In this document: one piece after another, positions 9,524 through 18,146 of the stretch | How the letters are laid out: every line of letters begins with the position of its first letter | How positions within the stretch are numbered: the stretch's first letter is position 1 | NCBI GenBank assembly: GCA_030429565.1 | Contig: JAUIFE010000005.1 | Location: 434,001 to 498,000, forward strand | Length of the DNA: 64,000 nt | Source: Holophagae bacterium | GTDB taxonomy: Bacteria; Acidobacteriota; Holophagae; Acanthopleuribacterales; Acanthopleuribacteraceae | Direction: 5' to 3' | Program-made: the position numbers and the translations under genes | Notes under the pieces: generated by a model | What the model was told of the DNA's origin: nothing | Database searches by the model: none | What the model saw: the letters and a program-made list of their open reading frames with translations, nothing else

Positions 9524-10744
9524 TTATTTGCTTTGCAGGACCGGCAAGCAGACGGCAAAGGTGGTGCCGTAATGCTCGCGGCTGTGGACCAGGGTCAAGG
9601 TGCCGCCCATGGCGCCAACCGTTTTTTGGCAATAGTGCAAGCCGAATCCGTGGCCTTCTTCTTTGTCGCTATATCCAAACTGGAACAAAAAGGGTTGTTT
9701 GTCCTCGGGGATACCGCAACCCGTGTCGCTTATGGTGATTTTCGCGGTTTGTTCGTCTTCTTCATCCAAACGAATGTGCAACCGTTTCCGTGGCGCCGCC
9801 TCCATTGCTTCAACCGCGTTTTTGATCAAATTCACCAGGACCTGCGTTAATCTTGACCGCGAGCCCTCCACAAAAGGTGCGCAGGTTTTTTCTAAGCGCA
9901 ATTCGATTTCGCGTTTACCGACAATCGTTTCGCACATCGCTACCGCGTTATCGACAATTTGATCCAAGTGGATCGGTTCGTGAAACGCGTGTTCCTTGGC
10001 CACATCCTGCTGCCTGCGAATGGTCTGTTCCATTAGTTTGACGATATCCGTGTGGCGTTCGATTTCGTGCGCCATCTGGCGTTGTTCGTCCAGCAGGACG
10101 TCGTACAAAGAAGTCAACATTTGCGGCAACAATTTACCCTTGGGATGGTTGGTGAGGAAGCCGTCCAAGTGGTCCTCGTGGTCCTGAATCAGCGCGTTGA
10201 GTTTCCCAAGCGTCGATAACTTCGATTCGCTGTTGATGTTTTGCATTTTGCCGCCCGCCGTGTAGAGGCTGTTGAGTAAATTGCCCATGTTGTGCAGGAC
10301 CGAGGTCGACAGTTCGGCAATATGGCGGTAATCCTGCTCGCTTTTTTGAAGTGCTTCGATGATCTTGCGTCGCTCGACGCTCTGCAACACCGCACGCTCC
10401 AGTAACTGCGCCGTTAAACCGAACTTTGAAACCATGTCGTCCGCACCTAGCTTAATCACCTTGCGATCCAAGCCCAGTTCGCGGTGGCTGACCAGCATCA
10501 CCACCGCCACGTGGCTATCCTGTTGGCGAATCGATTCCAACATGCGGAACCCGGTTTTTTGGTCCAAGTAATAATCCAACAGGCAGACATCGAATGATTG
10601 CACGTTGAGGTGTTCAGCGGCACCTTGCCAATCGGGAGCCCAACACAACGAAAAGGACAGCGTGGTGCGCAGCAGCCGTTTGTTGATGAGGAAATACTCA
10701 TCGTGGTCCTGATCGATGTGCAGTATGCGAAGTTCCGCGTCCAT
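9524..10744 (-). CDS. response-regulator receiver fused to histidine kinase
   Basis: The protein begins with a CheY-like receiver (LRILHIDQDHDEYFL; phospho-acceptor Asp57 in VCLLDYYLD, numbered from the start at 10744). A short linker leads to an H-box-like stretch, TSVLHNMGNLLNSL, and an HATPase_c domain with N box NLIKNAVEAM, G1 DTGCGIPE and G2 GHGFGLHYC. The start at 10744 has AAGGA 6 bp upstream; an in-frame ATG at 10759 is possible. It lies just downstream of the PAS kinase at 10767, so the two are probably one operon in which this protein receives phosphate and relays the signal. There is no DNA-binding domain, so output is through phosphotransfer. Confidence 0.9.
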   Translation of the reverse strand: MDAELRILHIDQDHDEYFLINKRLLRTTLSFSLCWAPDWQGAAEHLNVQSFDVCLLDYYLDQKTGFRMLESIRQQDSHVAVVMLVSHRELGLDRKVIKLGADDMVSKFGLTAQLLERAVLQSVERRKIIEALQKSEQDYRHIAELSTSVLHNMGNLLNSLYTAGGKMQNINSESKLSTLGKLNALIQDHEDHLDGFLTNHPKGKLLPQMLTSLYDVLLDEQRQMAHEIERHTDIVKLMEQTIRRQQDVAKEHAFHEPIHLDQIVDNAVAMCETIVGKREIELRLEKTCAPFVEGSRSRLTQVLVNLIKNAVEAMEAAPRKRLHIRLDEEDEQTAKITISDTGCGIPEDKQPFLFQFGYSDKEEGHGFGLHYCQKTVGAMGGTLTLVHSREHYGTTFAVCLPVLQSK

Positions 10745-10766
10745 GGTAGTCCTTGCCATGCGTCGG

Positions 10767-12338
10767 TTAGGCCGATGCCAAAATCATTTTTTCCGGGAAC
10801 AATAGACGAAAAACGGTGCCTTTTTCAGGTGTGCCTTCGGCGTCAATCCAACCGCCGTGGCGCTCCATGATTTTGCGGCACTTGGTCAAGCCGATACCGT
10901 CGCCGGCGCCGGGGTTGTTGCCGCGCTTGAGCTGTTCGAAGGGTTTAAAGATGCGTTCGCGGTCGCGATTATCAAAGCCCTGGCCACGATCACAAAATCG
11001 AATTTCCCAGTAGTTCTGGTTGCGGAACTGCACCATGCCGCTACTGCGGACGTGGACTTCCGCCACCATTTGTGGGCGCCGGAAGCGATGGCTGTTGTGG
11101 AGTAAGTTGAAGAAGACTTGCTGCATGAGGGTTTTGTCCGCGCTTATTTTTGGTAGTGGGTCGCAGATCAGATTGATGGTTTCTTCGCTTTCGCGTGCCA
11201 AATCAGCCACCATTTGGTTAAGGGACAGTACGTCCGCATGCAACCCGTGCCGCGTCACCTGTGACAGTTCGAGCAGGTTGTTTATCAGGCGTTCCATGCG
11301 TTGGCCCGCGTCGGTGATGCGGTTCAAATAGAAAAGACCGTCCTCGCTGACCATGTTGCGACACTCTTCGGCCAGCAATTCGGCAAAACCGTGGATTTTG
11401 CGCAGTGGTTCTTGCAAATCATGTGACACGATGGTCGCGAATTCTTCCAGGTCTTGGTTTGAGTGCTGCAATTCATGGGTTCGTTGCTGCAAAGCCAATG
11501 CCTGCAGTCGATCTTCCGTGTTGTCCCAATTCACGCCCAGCACGCGGTAGGGTTGCCCCTCTCGGTAGAAAATATCGGCATTGACACCGATGTAACGGAT
11601 ATGGCGATGGCGATCGACAATGCGGAATTCCATCACGTACTTGGTTTCCCCTGCACTGAGCACCCGTTGGAACTCGCCTTCGGCAATGGGGCGGTCCGCC
11701 GGCAGCACACTCTCGGCCCAATTTTCATAACTCGGGGTGTAGGTTTTTGGATCCTCGTGGTAAAGCGCGTACATTTCAGGCGACCACACCAATTCGTTGC
11801 TCACCATATTGAAGTCCCATACGCCGATGCCCGACGCCTTGAGCGCCAGCCGGTGGCGCTGATTGATTTCGTAGAGGTCGTGGGTCAGTGTTTCAAGCTG
11901 GTGCTCAGCCGCCATTAAAGGGGTGATGTTGGTTATCGTGCCGCACAATCGCGTCACCTTTCCATCGCGCTCGGCACCTACATTGCCGCGATAGCGCAGC
12001 CAAAGCGTTTGCCCTGTGACGTGGCGGCAGCGCAACAAATCATCGTATTCGCGTTCGTTACCCGCGATTAGCGCGGCCGTGCTCTCTAGGAAAATCGGCA
12101 GGTCGGTCGCCAGAATATGTTTATGCCAGTCTTCGAGGGTAAAGGTTTCAGGCGGGGAATCGTACCCCAGCGTCTTAAAACCCTTGCGGCTTAACCACAG
12201 GCGATCCTGTTCACAATCGCAATACCACCAGCCGTCGCCTCCGTGGTTATCGAGCCAATCAAAAAATTGGGGATCCGCCGCCAAGCGTGCACAGAACTCT
12301 TGTTGCAAGCTGGTTTCGGATGTTGGATGCGCAACCAT
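10767..12338 (-). CDS. PAS-domain sensor histidine kinase
   Basis: This 523-aa kinase has no membrane segment, so it is cytoplasmic. Two PAS/PAC sensory units cover about 25-140 (GFKTLGYDSPPETFTLEDW) and 160-275 (IGVWDFNMVSNELVWSPEM). The phospho-acceptor is His306 in IVSHDLQEPLRKIHGF, the HisKA type common after PAS or phytochrome sensors. The HATPase_c domain (about 405-515) has N box FNLLHNSHRF, G1 DRGQGFD and GDGIGLTKCRKI. The second Asn of the N box is followed by Ser-His, so ATP binding looks intact. It sits directly upstream of the receiver-kinase gene, its probable partner. Confidence 0.93.
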   Translation of the reverse strand: MVAHPTSETSLQQEFCARLAADPQFFDWLDNHGGDGWWYCDCEQDRLWLSRKGFKTLGYDSPPETFTLEDWHKHILATDLPIFLESTAALIAGNEREYDDLLRCRHVTGQTLWLRYRGNVGAERDGKVTRLCGTITNITPLMAAEHQLETLTHDLYEINQRHRLALKASGIGVWDFNMVSNELVWSPEMYALYHEDPKTYTPSYENWAESVLPADRPIAEGEFQRVLSAGETKYVMEFRIVDRHRHIRYIGVNADIFYREGQPYRVLGVNWDNTEDRLQALALQQRTHELQHSNQDLEEFATIVSHDLQEPLRKIHGFAELLAEECRNMVSEDGLFYLNRITDAGQRMERLINNLLELSQVTRHGLHADVLSLNQMVADLARESEETINLICDPLPKISADKTLMQQVFFNLLHNSHRFRRPQMVAEVHVRSSGMVQFRNQNYWEIRFCDRGQGFDNRDRERIFKPFEQLKRGNNPGAGDGIGLTKCRKIMERHGGWIDAEGTPEKGTVFRLLFPEKMILASA

Positions 12339-12724
12339 GAGAACCCCGCCAAAAGGACATCGACCATCGTGGCCTTATTGATCAATCGTGTGGCTTCGAC
12401 AAAAAGATAAGTTCCACAACGCGATAAAATTTGAAAATTAACTAGTATAGCGTAAAAAAGCAGATGTCGGGCGCGCCGATCCGCCTCTTGTGCAAGCGCG
12501 ATGAATTGCGCTTGAGTTATTCTAAATTCAATAAATAAAGTAGGAAATTGATTTGTTTGAATCTCTGGTTTGGGTTTGGGCGGCGTTGTGCGAACGTCTT
12601 TGATGCGTTTTCTTGTTGTGTTGCGTAAAAAACCGTTATGAGCGCTCTTTTGCCTGGTTATGGCAACGAAAAACGCCGCCGACCTTCGCGGAAGGTCGGC
12701 GGCGTTGCTGAGGCTGAAATCGAA
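12339..12724 (-). other. intergenic region between GDPD-type gene and kinase operon
   Basis: About 390 bp without a gene. The right part holds the strong hairpin terminator of the gene that ends at 12725. The left part (12400-12560) is AT-rich and is the likely promoter region of the two-gene kinase operon that starts at 12338. Confidence 0.5.
12672..12706 (-). terminator. rho-independent terminator of the phytase-like/GDPD gene
   Basis: A perfect 16-bp inverted repeat (AACGCCGCCGACCTTC) with a 3-nt loop. On the minus strand it is followed by a T-run within GTTTTTCG, 19 bp past the stop codon at 12725. Confidence 0.9.
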
Positions 12725-15244
12725 TTATTGGGCCGGTTCGGCGATCGGTTCTACAAAGGTTTTGTTGTTGCCGGGCGAGACCGCCAGGGGTTGGGGCAGA
12801 CGCACAATAATGAATTCATTGTCGTCAGGCGCACCGCTGCCTACATGGCGACCGACCGAGAAAGGGTAGTTGTTGTCGTTGACGATGCCCAAGGTAAAGG
12901 GCGAGAAAAACACGACGCTTTCAATGGTGACAAAAGGGAAACCAAAGGTTTCACCAACGCCCACATCGCCGCTGTCGGCATCCGCGCTAATCGCCGCGTT
13001 GTCGTGAATGTTCAACAAATCCAAGGCTTCGGTTTTGATGAGCTGGTTGCCTTCACCTGGGAACTGAACCTGGTAAATCTTCTTGTGACCACTCATGTCG
13101 CCTTGGCTGCCGTCGCGTTCGATGATCAGGCCGTAGTTTTCGTCGTACATAATGAACTCACCGATGGCGCCGCCTTCGGGTTCCATTTCGTAAACGTAGC
13201 GTTCGCCGGTGTAGCTTTTGGTCGCCAAATCAAAGCGGTGAATCAACAACTGTTTGCCGGTTTGGTCGCTCAACGGCTTTTCGAGGAGCGGGAACAAGGC
13301 TGTTCCCGCTGGGTTCATGGCCATGCCTTCAAACCCGCCACTGCCGCGTACACGTGCCGGACTGTTGCCGTTATTGATGCGGTAGGGCCAGTAAAGACCC
13401 GCCATCCACGGCGTGTTGGCGCCCGCTTGGTCTTGCAGGTTGGTTCCGTCGTCGGAACCGCCGGCCCCGTTGGCGTAGATGGGGAAATCACCGAACAAGT
13501 AAACCGTGCGAATCGTGGGGAAGCTTTTTTGTACTTCCAGCAAGGTTGAGAAATCGAACGATTGAATGTCGGCACGTTCGCTCATGTGGTTGTCGATAAT
13601 GACTTTGGCAACCGCATGGCTGAAGGGAACGGCTGCCCAGGTGCGTTCGATGTAGATGTTGCCCTTGGGGTCGCGGTCTGTGCGTGGGTTGGTTTTGGTT
13701 TCGATGTTAAAGCGCACGCGGCGCGCGTTGCGCCAGCGCTGCTCGGCTTGTGGGTGGCTGACGCCTTGGCCGTAGCGGTAGTAGCAGATGTAGTACTCGA
13801 CGAAGTCGAAGACCTGTTGCAGCGTGGGCACCTTATAGATGCCCTCGGCGCCGCCGAAGAAACCGACACTGGCCGGCGACAAATCGGCTAGGTTGACTTG
13901 GCTGGGACCGCGGAACAGTTTATCGACGATGAAACCCGCTTGCAGGTCCGTCGCGGTCATGTTTTTGATTAGCACTTCGTCTTCCGCGCCGTAGTCTTCG
14001 CCGTCGGTGCGACGTGCTTTTGAGGCGGAAACGTAGGGATCGTGTCCCAGAACCGGAATACCGTCCTGCGTAACGCCGCAATCCAATTCAAGCGTGGTCA
14101 TCATGTTGTCCAAGGCGACTTCCATCGCCGGGATCGTGTTTTCGGGGCGCAGGTTGCGGCCACCGCGGTGACCCTGGGCATCGAAACGGGCCAGATCGAT
14201 CAAGCCGTTTTCGTCCAGTAAATCGCCTGGCGTGCCGTCTTCGTCGGCATCGAATTCCTGAACCGCTTCCCACAACAGGTCGGGACGGTCTGAAATGATG
14301 CCGTCAACGCCTAACGCCATCAGTTCAAGCATGCGGTTTTTGTCGTTCACCGTCCAGCAAACCACCGGGTAACCGGCGCGCTGCAGCGATTGCACGTTAA
14401 AAATATCGGAATCGGCCGCTTCTAAACCGGACCCTGACGGTGGATTGGTGCGGTTACCGATGGCGGTTTCGGCGTTGCCGTCGTCAAACATCACGTGCCA
14501 AGGCGAAAAAACCGGCTCTTTGATGTTGCCGTGCATGCGCGCGTGGTGGCGGACCGCATTCATGATGCGCACGGCCGCCGCTTCTTCACGCAGTGGATTG
14601 TTGGGTGAATCCAGCGTTTGGTCTGGATTGTCAAAGTCGGGCAGCGCAATCGGCGCTTCCAACAAACGACCGGTTGCGTCCGTGTGCAGGAGGTAGGGAC
14701 CAAATTCGTCGCCAAACCAGTAAGTGCCGTCGGCCGCTTTAACAAACGACTCGAGATCGAAATCGGCGCCGGTCAGCAGGCGCTCTTCCGAAAAGTGGCG
14801 TGTGATCGTGAAAGGAATGTGGTGGTCGGGATCGGACAGGTGAAAATAACCAAGGACTTCGATATCGCCCTTGCCGCCGCGTTCCGATTTGAAATTAGGG
14901 CGAATGCGGTAAACCCGCAACAGGTAATCGGCCGAGTTTTCAAGACCGCCGAAACCGTTGTCGGACATCGCTTCATAGGTGCCGTCGGCCAGTCGCATGA
15001 CCGACGAAAATCCCTGCACTGGTTGACCAATGGTGAAGGGCGCTTTTTTTCCGTTAAATTCGGTGCCACCGAGATTTTGGCCTGAGTCGGGACCGGCGGC
15101 AAAACTATCGGCGGGCAGGACCGCGCGGCCGCGCAGGACCGGCATTTGGGCGCAAGCAGGCAACATGGCGCCGGCAACGAAACCCACCGTGGCGACGCCT
15201 TTGAGCAGACGGCGCCAGGGTTTGGACAAGGCAAAATGGTTCAT
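12725..15244 (-). CDS. exported phytase-like esterase with embedded glycerophosphodiester phosphodiesterase
   Basis: ATG at 15244 follows GGAGGATCTG and starts an 839-aa precursor with a signal peptide ending near PACAQ. The N-terminal part (VQGFSSVMRLADGTYEAMSD, FDLESFVKAADGTYWFGDEF) and the C-terminal part (GFEGMAMNPAGTALFPLLEK, RYVYEMEPEGGAIGEF) are the two halves of a 'phytase-like' esterase propeller. Between them lies a GDPD TIM barrel (AQGHRGGRNLRPENT near residue 358, ELDCGVTQDGIPVLGHDP). That barrel is preceded by a stretch ending CWTVNDKNRMLELMALGVDG, which is the usual C-terminal signature of a GDPD. Likely periplasmic or extracellular and cleaves phosphodiesters to recover phosphate or glycerol; the substrate is inferred only. 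Confidence 0.85.
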   Translation of the reverse strand: MNHFALSKPWRRLLKGVATVGFVAGAMLPACAQMPVLRGRAVLPADSFAAGPDSGQNLGGTEFNGKKAPFTIGQPVQGFSSVMRLADGTYEAMSDNGFGGLENSADYLLRVYRIRPNFKSERGGKGDIEVLGYFHLSDPDHHIPFTITRHFSEERLLTGADFDLESFVKAADGTYWFGDEFGPYLLHTDATGRLLEAPIALPDFDNPDQTLDSPNNPLREEAAAVRIMNAVRHHARMHGNIKEPVFSPWHVMFDDGNAETAIGNRTNPPSGSGLEAADSDIFNVQSLQRAGYPVVCWTVNDKNRMLELMALGVDGIISDRPDLLWEAVQEFDADEDGTPGDLLDENGLIDLARFDAQGHRGGRNLRPENTIPAMEVALDNMMTTLELDCGVTQDGIPVLGHDPYVSASKARRTDGEDYGAEDEVLIKNMTATDLQAGFIVDKLFRGPSQVNLADLSPASVGFFGGAEGIYKVPTLQQVFDFVEYYICYYRYGQGVSHPQAEQRWRNARRVRFNIETKTNPRTDRDPKGNIYIERTWAAVPFSHAVAKVIIDNHMSERADIQSFDFSTLLEVQKSFPTIRTVYLFGDFPIYANGAGGSDDGTNLQDQAGANTPWMAGLYWPYRINNGNSPARVRGSGGFEGMAMNPAGTALFPLLEKPLSDQTGKQLLIHRFDLATKSYTGERYVYEMEPEGGAIGEFIMYDENYGLIIERDGSQGDMSGHKKIYQVQFPGEGNQLIKTEALDLLNIHDNAAISADADSGDVGVGETFGFPFVTIESVVFFSPFTLGIVNDNNYPFSVGRHVGSGAPDDNEFIIVRLPQPLAVSPGNNKTFVEPIAEPAQ

Positions 15245-15631
15245 CAGATCCTCCTGGTTGAACGCAACGCAACCGCACGGTACAGGTGCCCCGCCAAAAA
15301 GGTGGCAGGCATCCGTATTGCTGAGACACAAGCGGGGCGAGGCGGTTGCAATAATAGAAATGAAGAAAACATGAAGATCGGGAAAAACACCGATAATCGA
15401 TGCCGTCTTTTCATGTGAAACAACCGCCCTATTGCGCCCGGGTCATGTTTAGTTTTTATGAACTAAGCTATTGTTTAACAGACTTTTAACCTAATAATGA
15501 CAACATGCTCATTGAGAGAAAAGTGTGAGTTTGGTGTGTGTTTGCTGTGAAAAATGTAACAGCTTGAAATCTGCGTGAAATTTGGAAATAACGTTAAAAT
15601 TATAAGCTGGCCGTTGCCCGCCTCGGTGCAG
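15245..15631. other. intergenic promoter region
   Basis: About 390 bp between the start of the GDPD-type gene (15244) and the stop of the DUF4032 gene (15632). The stretch 15380-15600 is AT-rich and probably carries the leftward promoter. No RNA gene or clear terminator was seen. Confidence 0.4.
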
Positions 15632-16981
15632 CTAGTCGTCTGATTGCTTTGGTTCGGGTGTTGGGCCCGGGGCTTCTTCCGGCGTCGTCGTTTCGGGGGC
15701 GGGCTTGCCGTCCCCACCGGTTGCTGGAGCCGTGACCTCGCCGCCCGCCACCGGCGTCTCCGTTTTATCGACCTTGGCGGTGAGTCTTTCTTGGGCGACG
15801 TCCGGGAGGATGCGCGTTATGTAATCCCGTAGCGCTTCTTCCGTGCCGACATCCGTCTTGGCTGCTTCCGACAAAAACCAACGGTGTTCCATAATTTGGT
15901 GGAACAACTCCGGGCCTTCGAGTTTGTCGGCGTGTTCGTCTGGAATCGCGAGTAGAGTCGTTTTGTATACCTCGATCAGCCAGTGGTGGGCCGCCACCGC
16001 CGGCGATAGCTCGCGTTGTTCCGATTCATTGAGCCACGCCCGGTAGCGGTGGATTTCGTTGAGGATTTGGCGGCTTTGATTCTCTTGCGCTACCAAGCCG
16101 GTTAATTCGTGAAGCCGTCGGCGATGATGCCCTTCTTCAACGACTTTAGGTCGCATCGTCAGCCGTGTGCCGTTATCCGTCGTGCGCATTTCCAGTTCTT
16201 CAACGTCAAAACCAAGGTGGTTGAGGCGGTTGATGTAGGCGGCAATGCGGAATTGTTCATCGCGCCCGAACACCGTGTCGCGGGTGATTTCGTCCCACAA
16301 GCGCTCGTAACGCGCCACTAAGTTGTTCGCTGTCTCGATGGGATCGATGCCTGGCGGTAAACCAATTTCTGCCGCCACATCCATTAATTCGCCCGCGACG
16401 TTTTCTTCAGCTACGATTAGATCGTATTTGCGTTGCCCCTCCGAGAGTTGCCCATGCAATTCGCCCGTTTCCGCATCAACCATGTACGCCGCCAAGCGGC
16501 CCGCGTCGCGGCGGAAAAGGGTGTTTGACAGCGAGCAATCGCCCCAGTGGAAGCCGGCAAGGTGCAGGCGGACCAACAGGTTGACCATGGCGTCGAGCAG
16601 GCGGTCTTGATCGATTGGTAGCCGCTTGCCACTGAGGATCATGCGGTAGGGCAGGGCAAACTCAAGGAAACGGGTGATGAGGAGCGCCATCATGTCGCCC
16701 GGCCTGTTGCCGCGCTCGGTAATCAAGGCGACCGGTTGTACGGCCGGCAGATGGTGCTCCTGCAACGCACGTAGGAGCCGGTACTCGCGTGCCGCCAAAC
16801 GGTCCGGCAATTCCTTGACCGCGTAAACGACGCCGTTGCGCTCGGCGAAACGAACCGTGTTGCGCGAAATACCGCGCGGCATGTCGACCAAGAAATCGGC
16901 CGACCATTCTTTGAGTGGCAGGTCCCACGGCAGGTCGGCGCCGGAGATGAGATCGGAAGGCGAACAAACCTGAAAACGCAA
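15632..16981 (-). CDS. DUF4032-type kinase-like protein
   Basis: I start this at TTG 16981 because GGAG lies 6 bp upstream and the longer frame would run into the neighbouring gene. The 450-aa product has a protein-kinase-like fold of the lipopolysaccharide-kinase type. The VKEL lysine is at about 56, the catalytic loop GFHWGDCSLSNTLF has Asp148 and Asn153, and the metal-binding Asp169 is in YMVDAETGE. Residues about 235-370 match the DUF4032 pattern (ELEMRTTDNGTRLTMRPKVVEEGHH). The last 50 residues are Pro/Thr/Glu-rich and look disordered. Substrate and pathway are unknown. All three key kinase residues are present, so activity is plausible. Confidence 0.8.
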   Translation of the reverse strand: MRFQVCSPSDLISGADLPWDLPLKEWSADFLVDMPRGISRNTVRFAERNGVVYAVKELPDRLAAREYRLLRALQEHHLPAVQPVALITERGNRPGDMMALLITRFLEFALPYRMILSGKRLPIDQDRLLDAMVNLLVRLHLAGFHWGDCSLSNTLFRRDAGRLAAYMVDAETGELHGQLSEGQRKYDLIVAEENVAGELMDVAAEIGLPPGIDPIETANNLVARYERLWDEITRDTVFGRDEQFRIAAYINRLNHLGFDVEELEMRTTDNGTRLTMRPKVVEEGHHRRRLHELTGLVAQENQSRQILNEIHRYRAWLNESEQRELSPAVAAHHWLIEVYKTTLLAIPDEHADKLEGPELFHQIMEHRWFLSEAAKTDVGTEEALRDYITRILPDVAQERLTAKVDKTETPVAGGEVTAPATGGDGKPAPETTTPEEAPGPTPEPKQSDD

Positions 16982-17154
16982 GCCGGCTCCTTGGCGCGCC
17001 CTAAAGGTTTGCGTCAAGGCGCGGCAAGTGTATTTTAGCCAGGCGTTTTTCGTGGCAGCTACGCCGTGTGTCGCGAACGGTGGCAGAAGTGGTGCCAACG
17101 GTTTTTGCCCGTGATCTCGCTCACTTCCCCTGTGTCGGACCCTTCCGCAACGCG

Positions 17155-18024
17155 TTAGCGCGGACGATGGCGTTCGACCACTTCGGCGTCCGCCCAATAG
17201 ATATCGAGGTTGCCTTCGCCCATATCACGGTAGAAAAATAGGTAGCGCCCATCGGGCGTGATCGTACCGTAAGCGTCACTGTATTCTGAATTAACCGTTG
17301 GTCCCAAGTTGATCGGCTCGCCCCAGGTCCCGTCTTTTTGACGGAAGGCAACGTAGAGATCCGTCTCGCCATGGCCGTCGGGTCGTTCGCTGTCCCAAAT
17401 TAAATATGATTCGTCCGGCGCGATGAATGGATGGGCCGTCCACTGTCCTTCATTAAATTTCGGGCCCATGGCTTGCGCCGTTTGGTAGGTCCCGTCTTTT
17501 AGTACTGCAAATCGCAGCGTGCCGACTTTTTCGCGCACGTCGAAGTAAAGCGTGCCTTGCTGCGAGGGCGTTAGTCGCATAATCGGAAAAGCGTCAAAGG
17601 GGGCGCCCAAGACTTTGACTTCCGACCAACCTTTCGCCGTGCGTTCGATATAGGCGTCGCCCAAGTACAGACGACGACCGTCTGGACTCATGGCCAGTTC
17701 CCCCAATGCACCGGGAATGGTTGATTGATGCCAGGTATCGCCTTCCTGACGGTAGCAGATTAGGGTGTAGTCGGGATGAGCGCCGCCGCGGCGCATGAAA
17801 TAAAATTCCGTTAGATCGGGTGAAAAGACACCAAAAGCATCGTAAAACTCAGTTGAAACAATCCCTGGCGCAAAGGGTTGGGCCGTCACTCCCGGCGGTT
17901 TTTGTCCCAAGTAGGGTCCGAGCAATTGGGGCGTTTTATCGCCGCTCCAAAGCTGTCCCGCTATCAAACTCAATCCCAACATCCATAAAATACGACCAAC
18001 CTTGTGTGTCACCCATCCCCCCAT
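17155..18024 (-). CDS. exported PD40/TolB-like beta-propeller protein
   Basis: This 289-aa protein starts with a signal peptide (KVGRILWMLGLSLIAGQLWSG). The body repeats the PD40 strand pattern seen in TolB-like propellers: AFGVFSPDLTEFYFMRR, ELAMSPDGRRLYLGD, HPFIAPDESYLIWDSE, YGTITPDGRYLFFYRD. Four or five blades are visible. Such domains bind partners or ligands in the periplasm, and no catalytic site is seen. A GTG at 18012 right after GGGGG is an alternative start that trims four residues. The next gene downstream on this strand is the DUF4032 gene. Confidence 0.8.
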   Translation of the reverse strand: MGGWVTHKVGRILWMLGLSLIAGQLWSGDKTPQLLGPYLGQKPPGVTAQPFAPGIVSTEFYDAFGVFSPDLTEFYFMRRGGAHPDYTLICYRQEGDTWHQSTIPGALGELAMSPDGRRLYLGDAYIERTAKGWSEVKVLGAPFDAFPIMRLTPSQQGTLYFDVREKVGTLRFAVLKDGTYQTAQAMGPKFNEGQWTAHPFIAPDESYLIWDSERPDGHGETDLYVAFRQKDGTWGEPINLGPTVNSEYSDAYGTITPDGRYLFFYRDMGEGNLDIYWADAEVVERHRPR

Positions 18025-18146
18025 TCGTTTCTGACAGACGCGCTCGTAAAGCGATCTGACGGATTTAATATATTAGGTCCATGGGGGATGGTACGCGTTC
18101 GCGTAATTTTGGTTGCGCCTGACGGTTGAGAATCGCCGCCTTGGAT

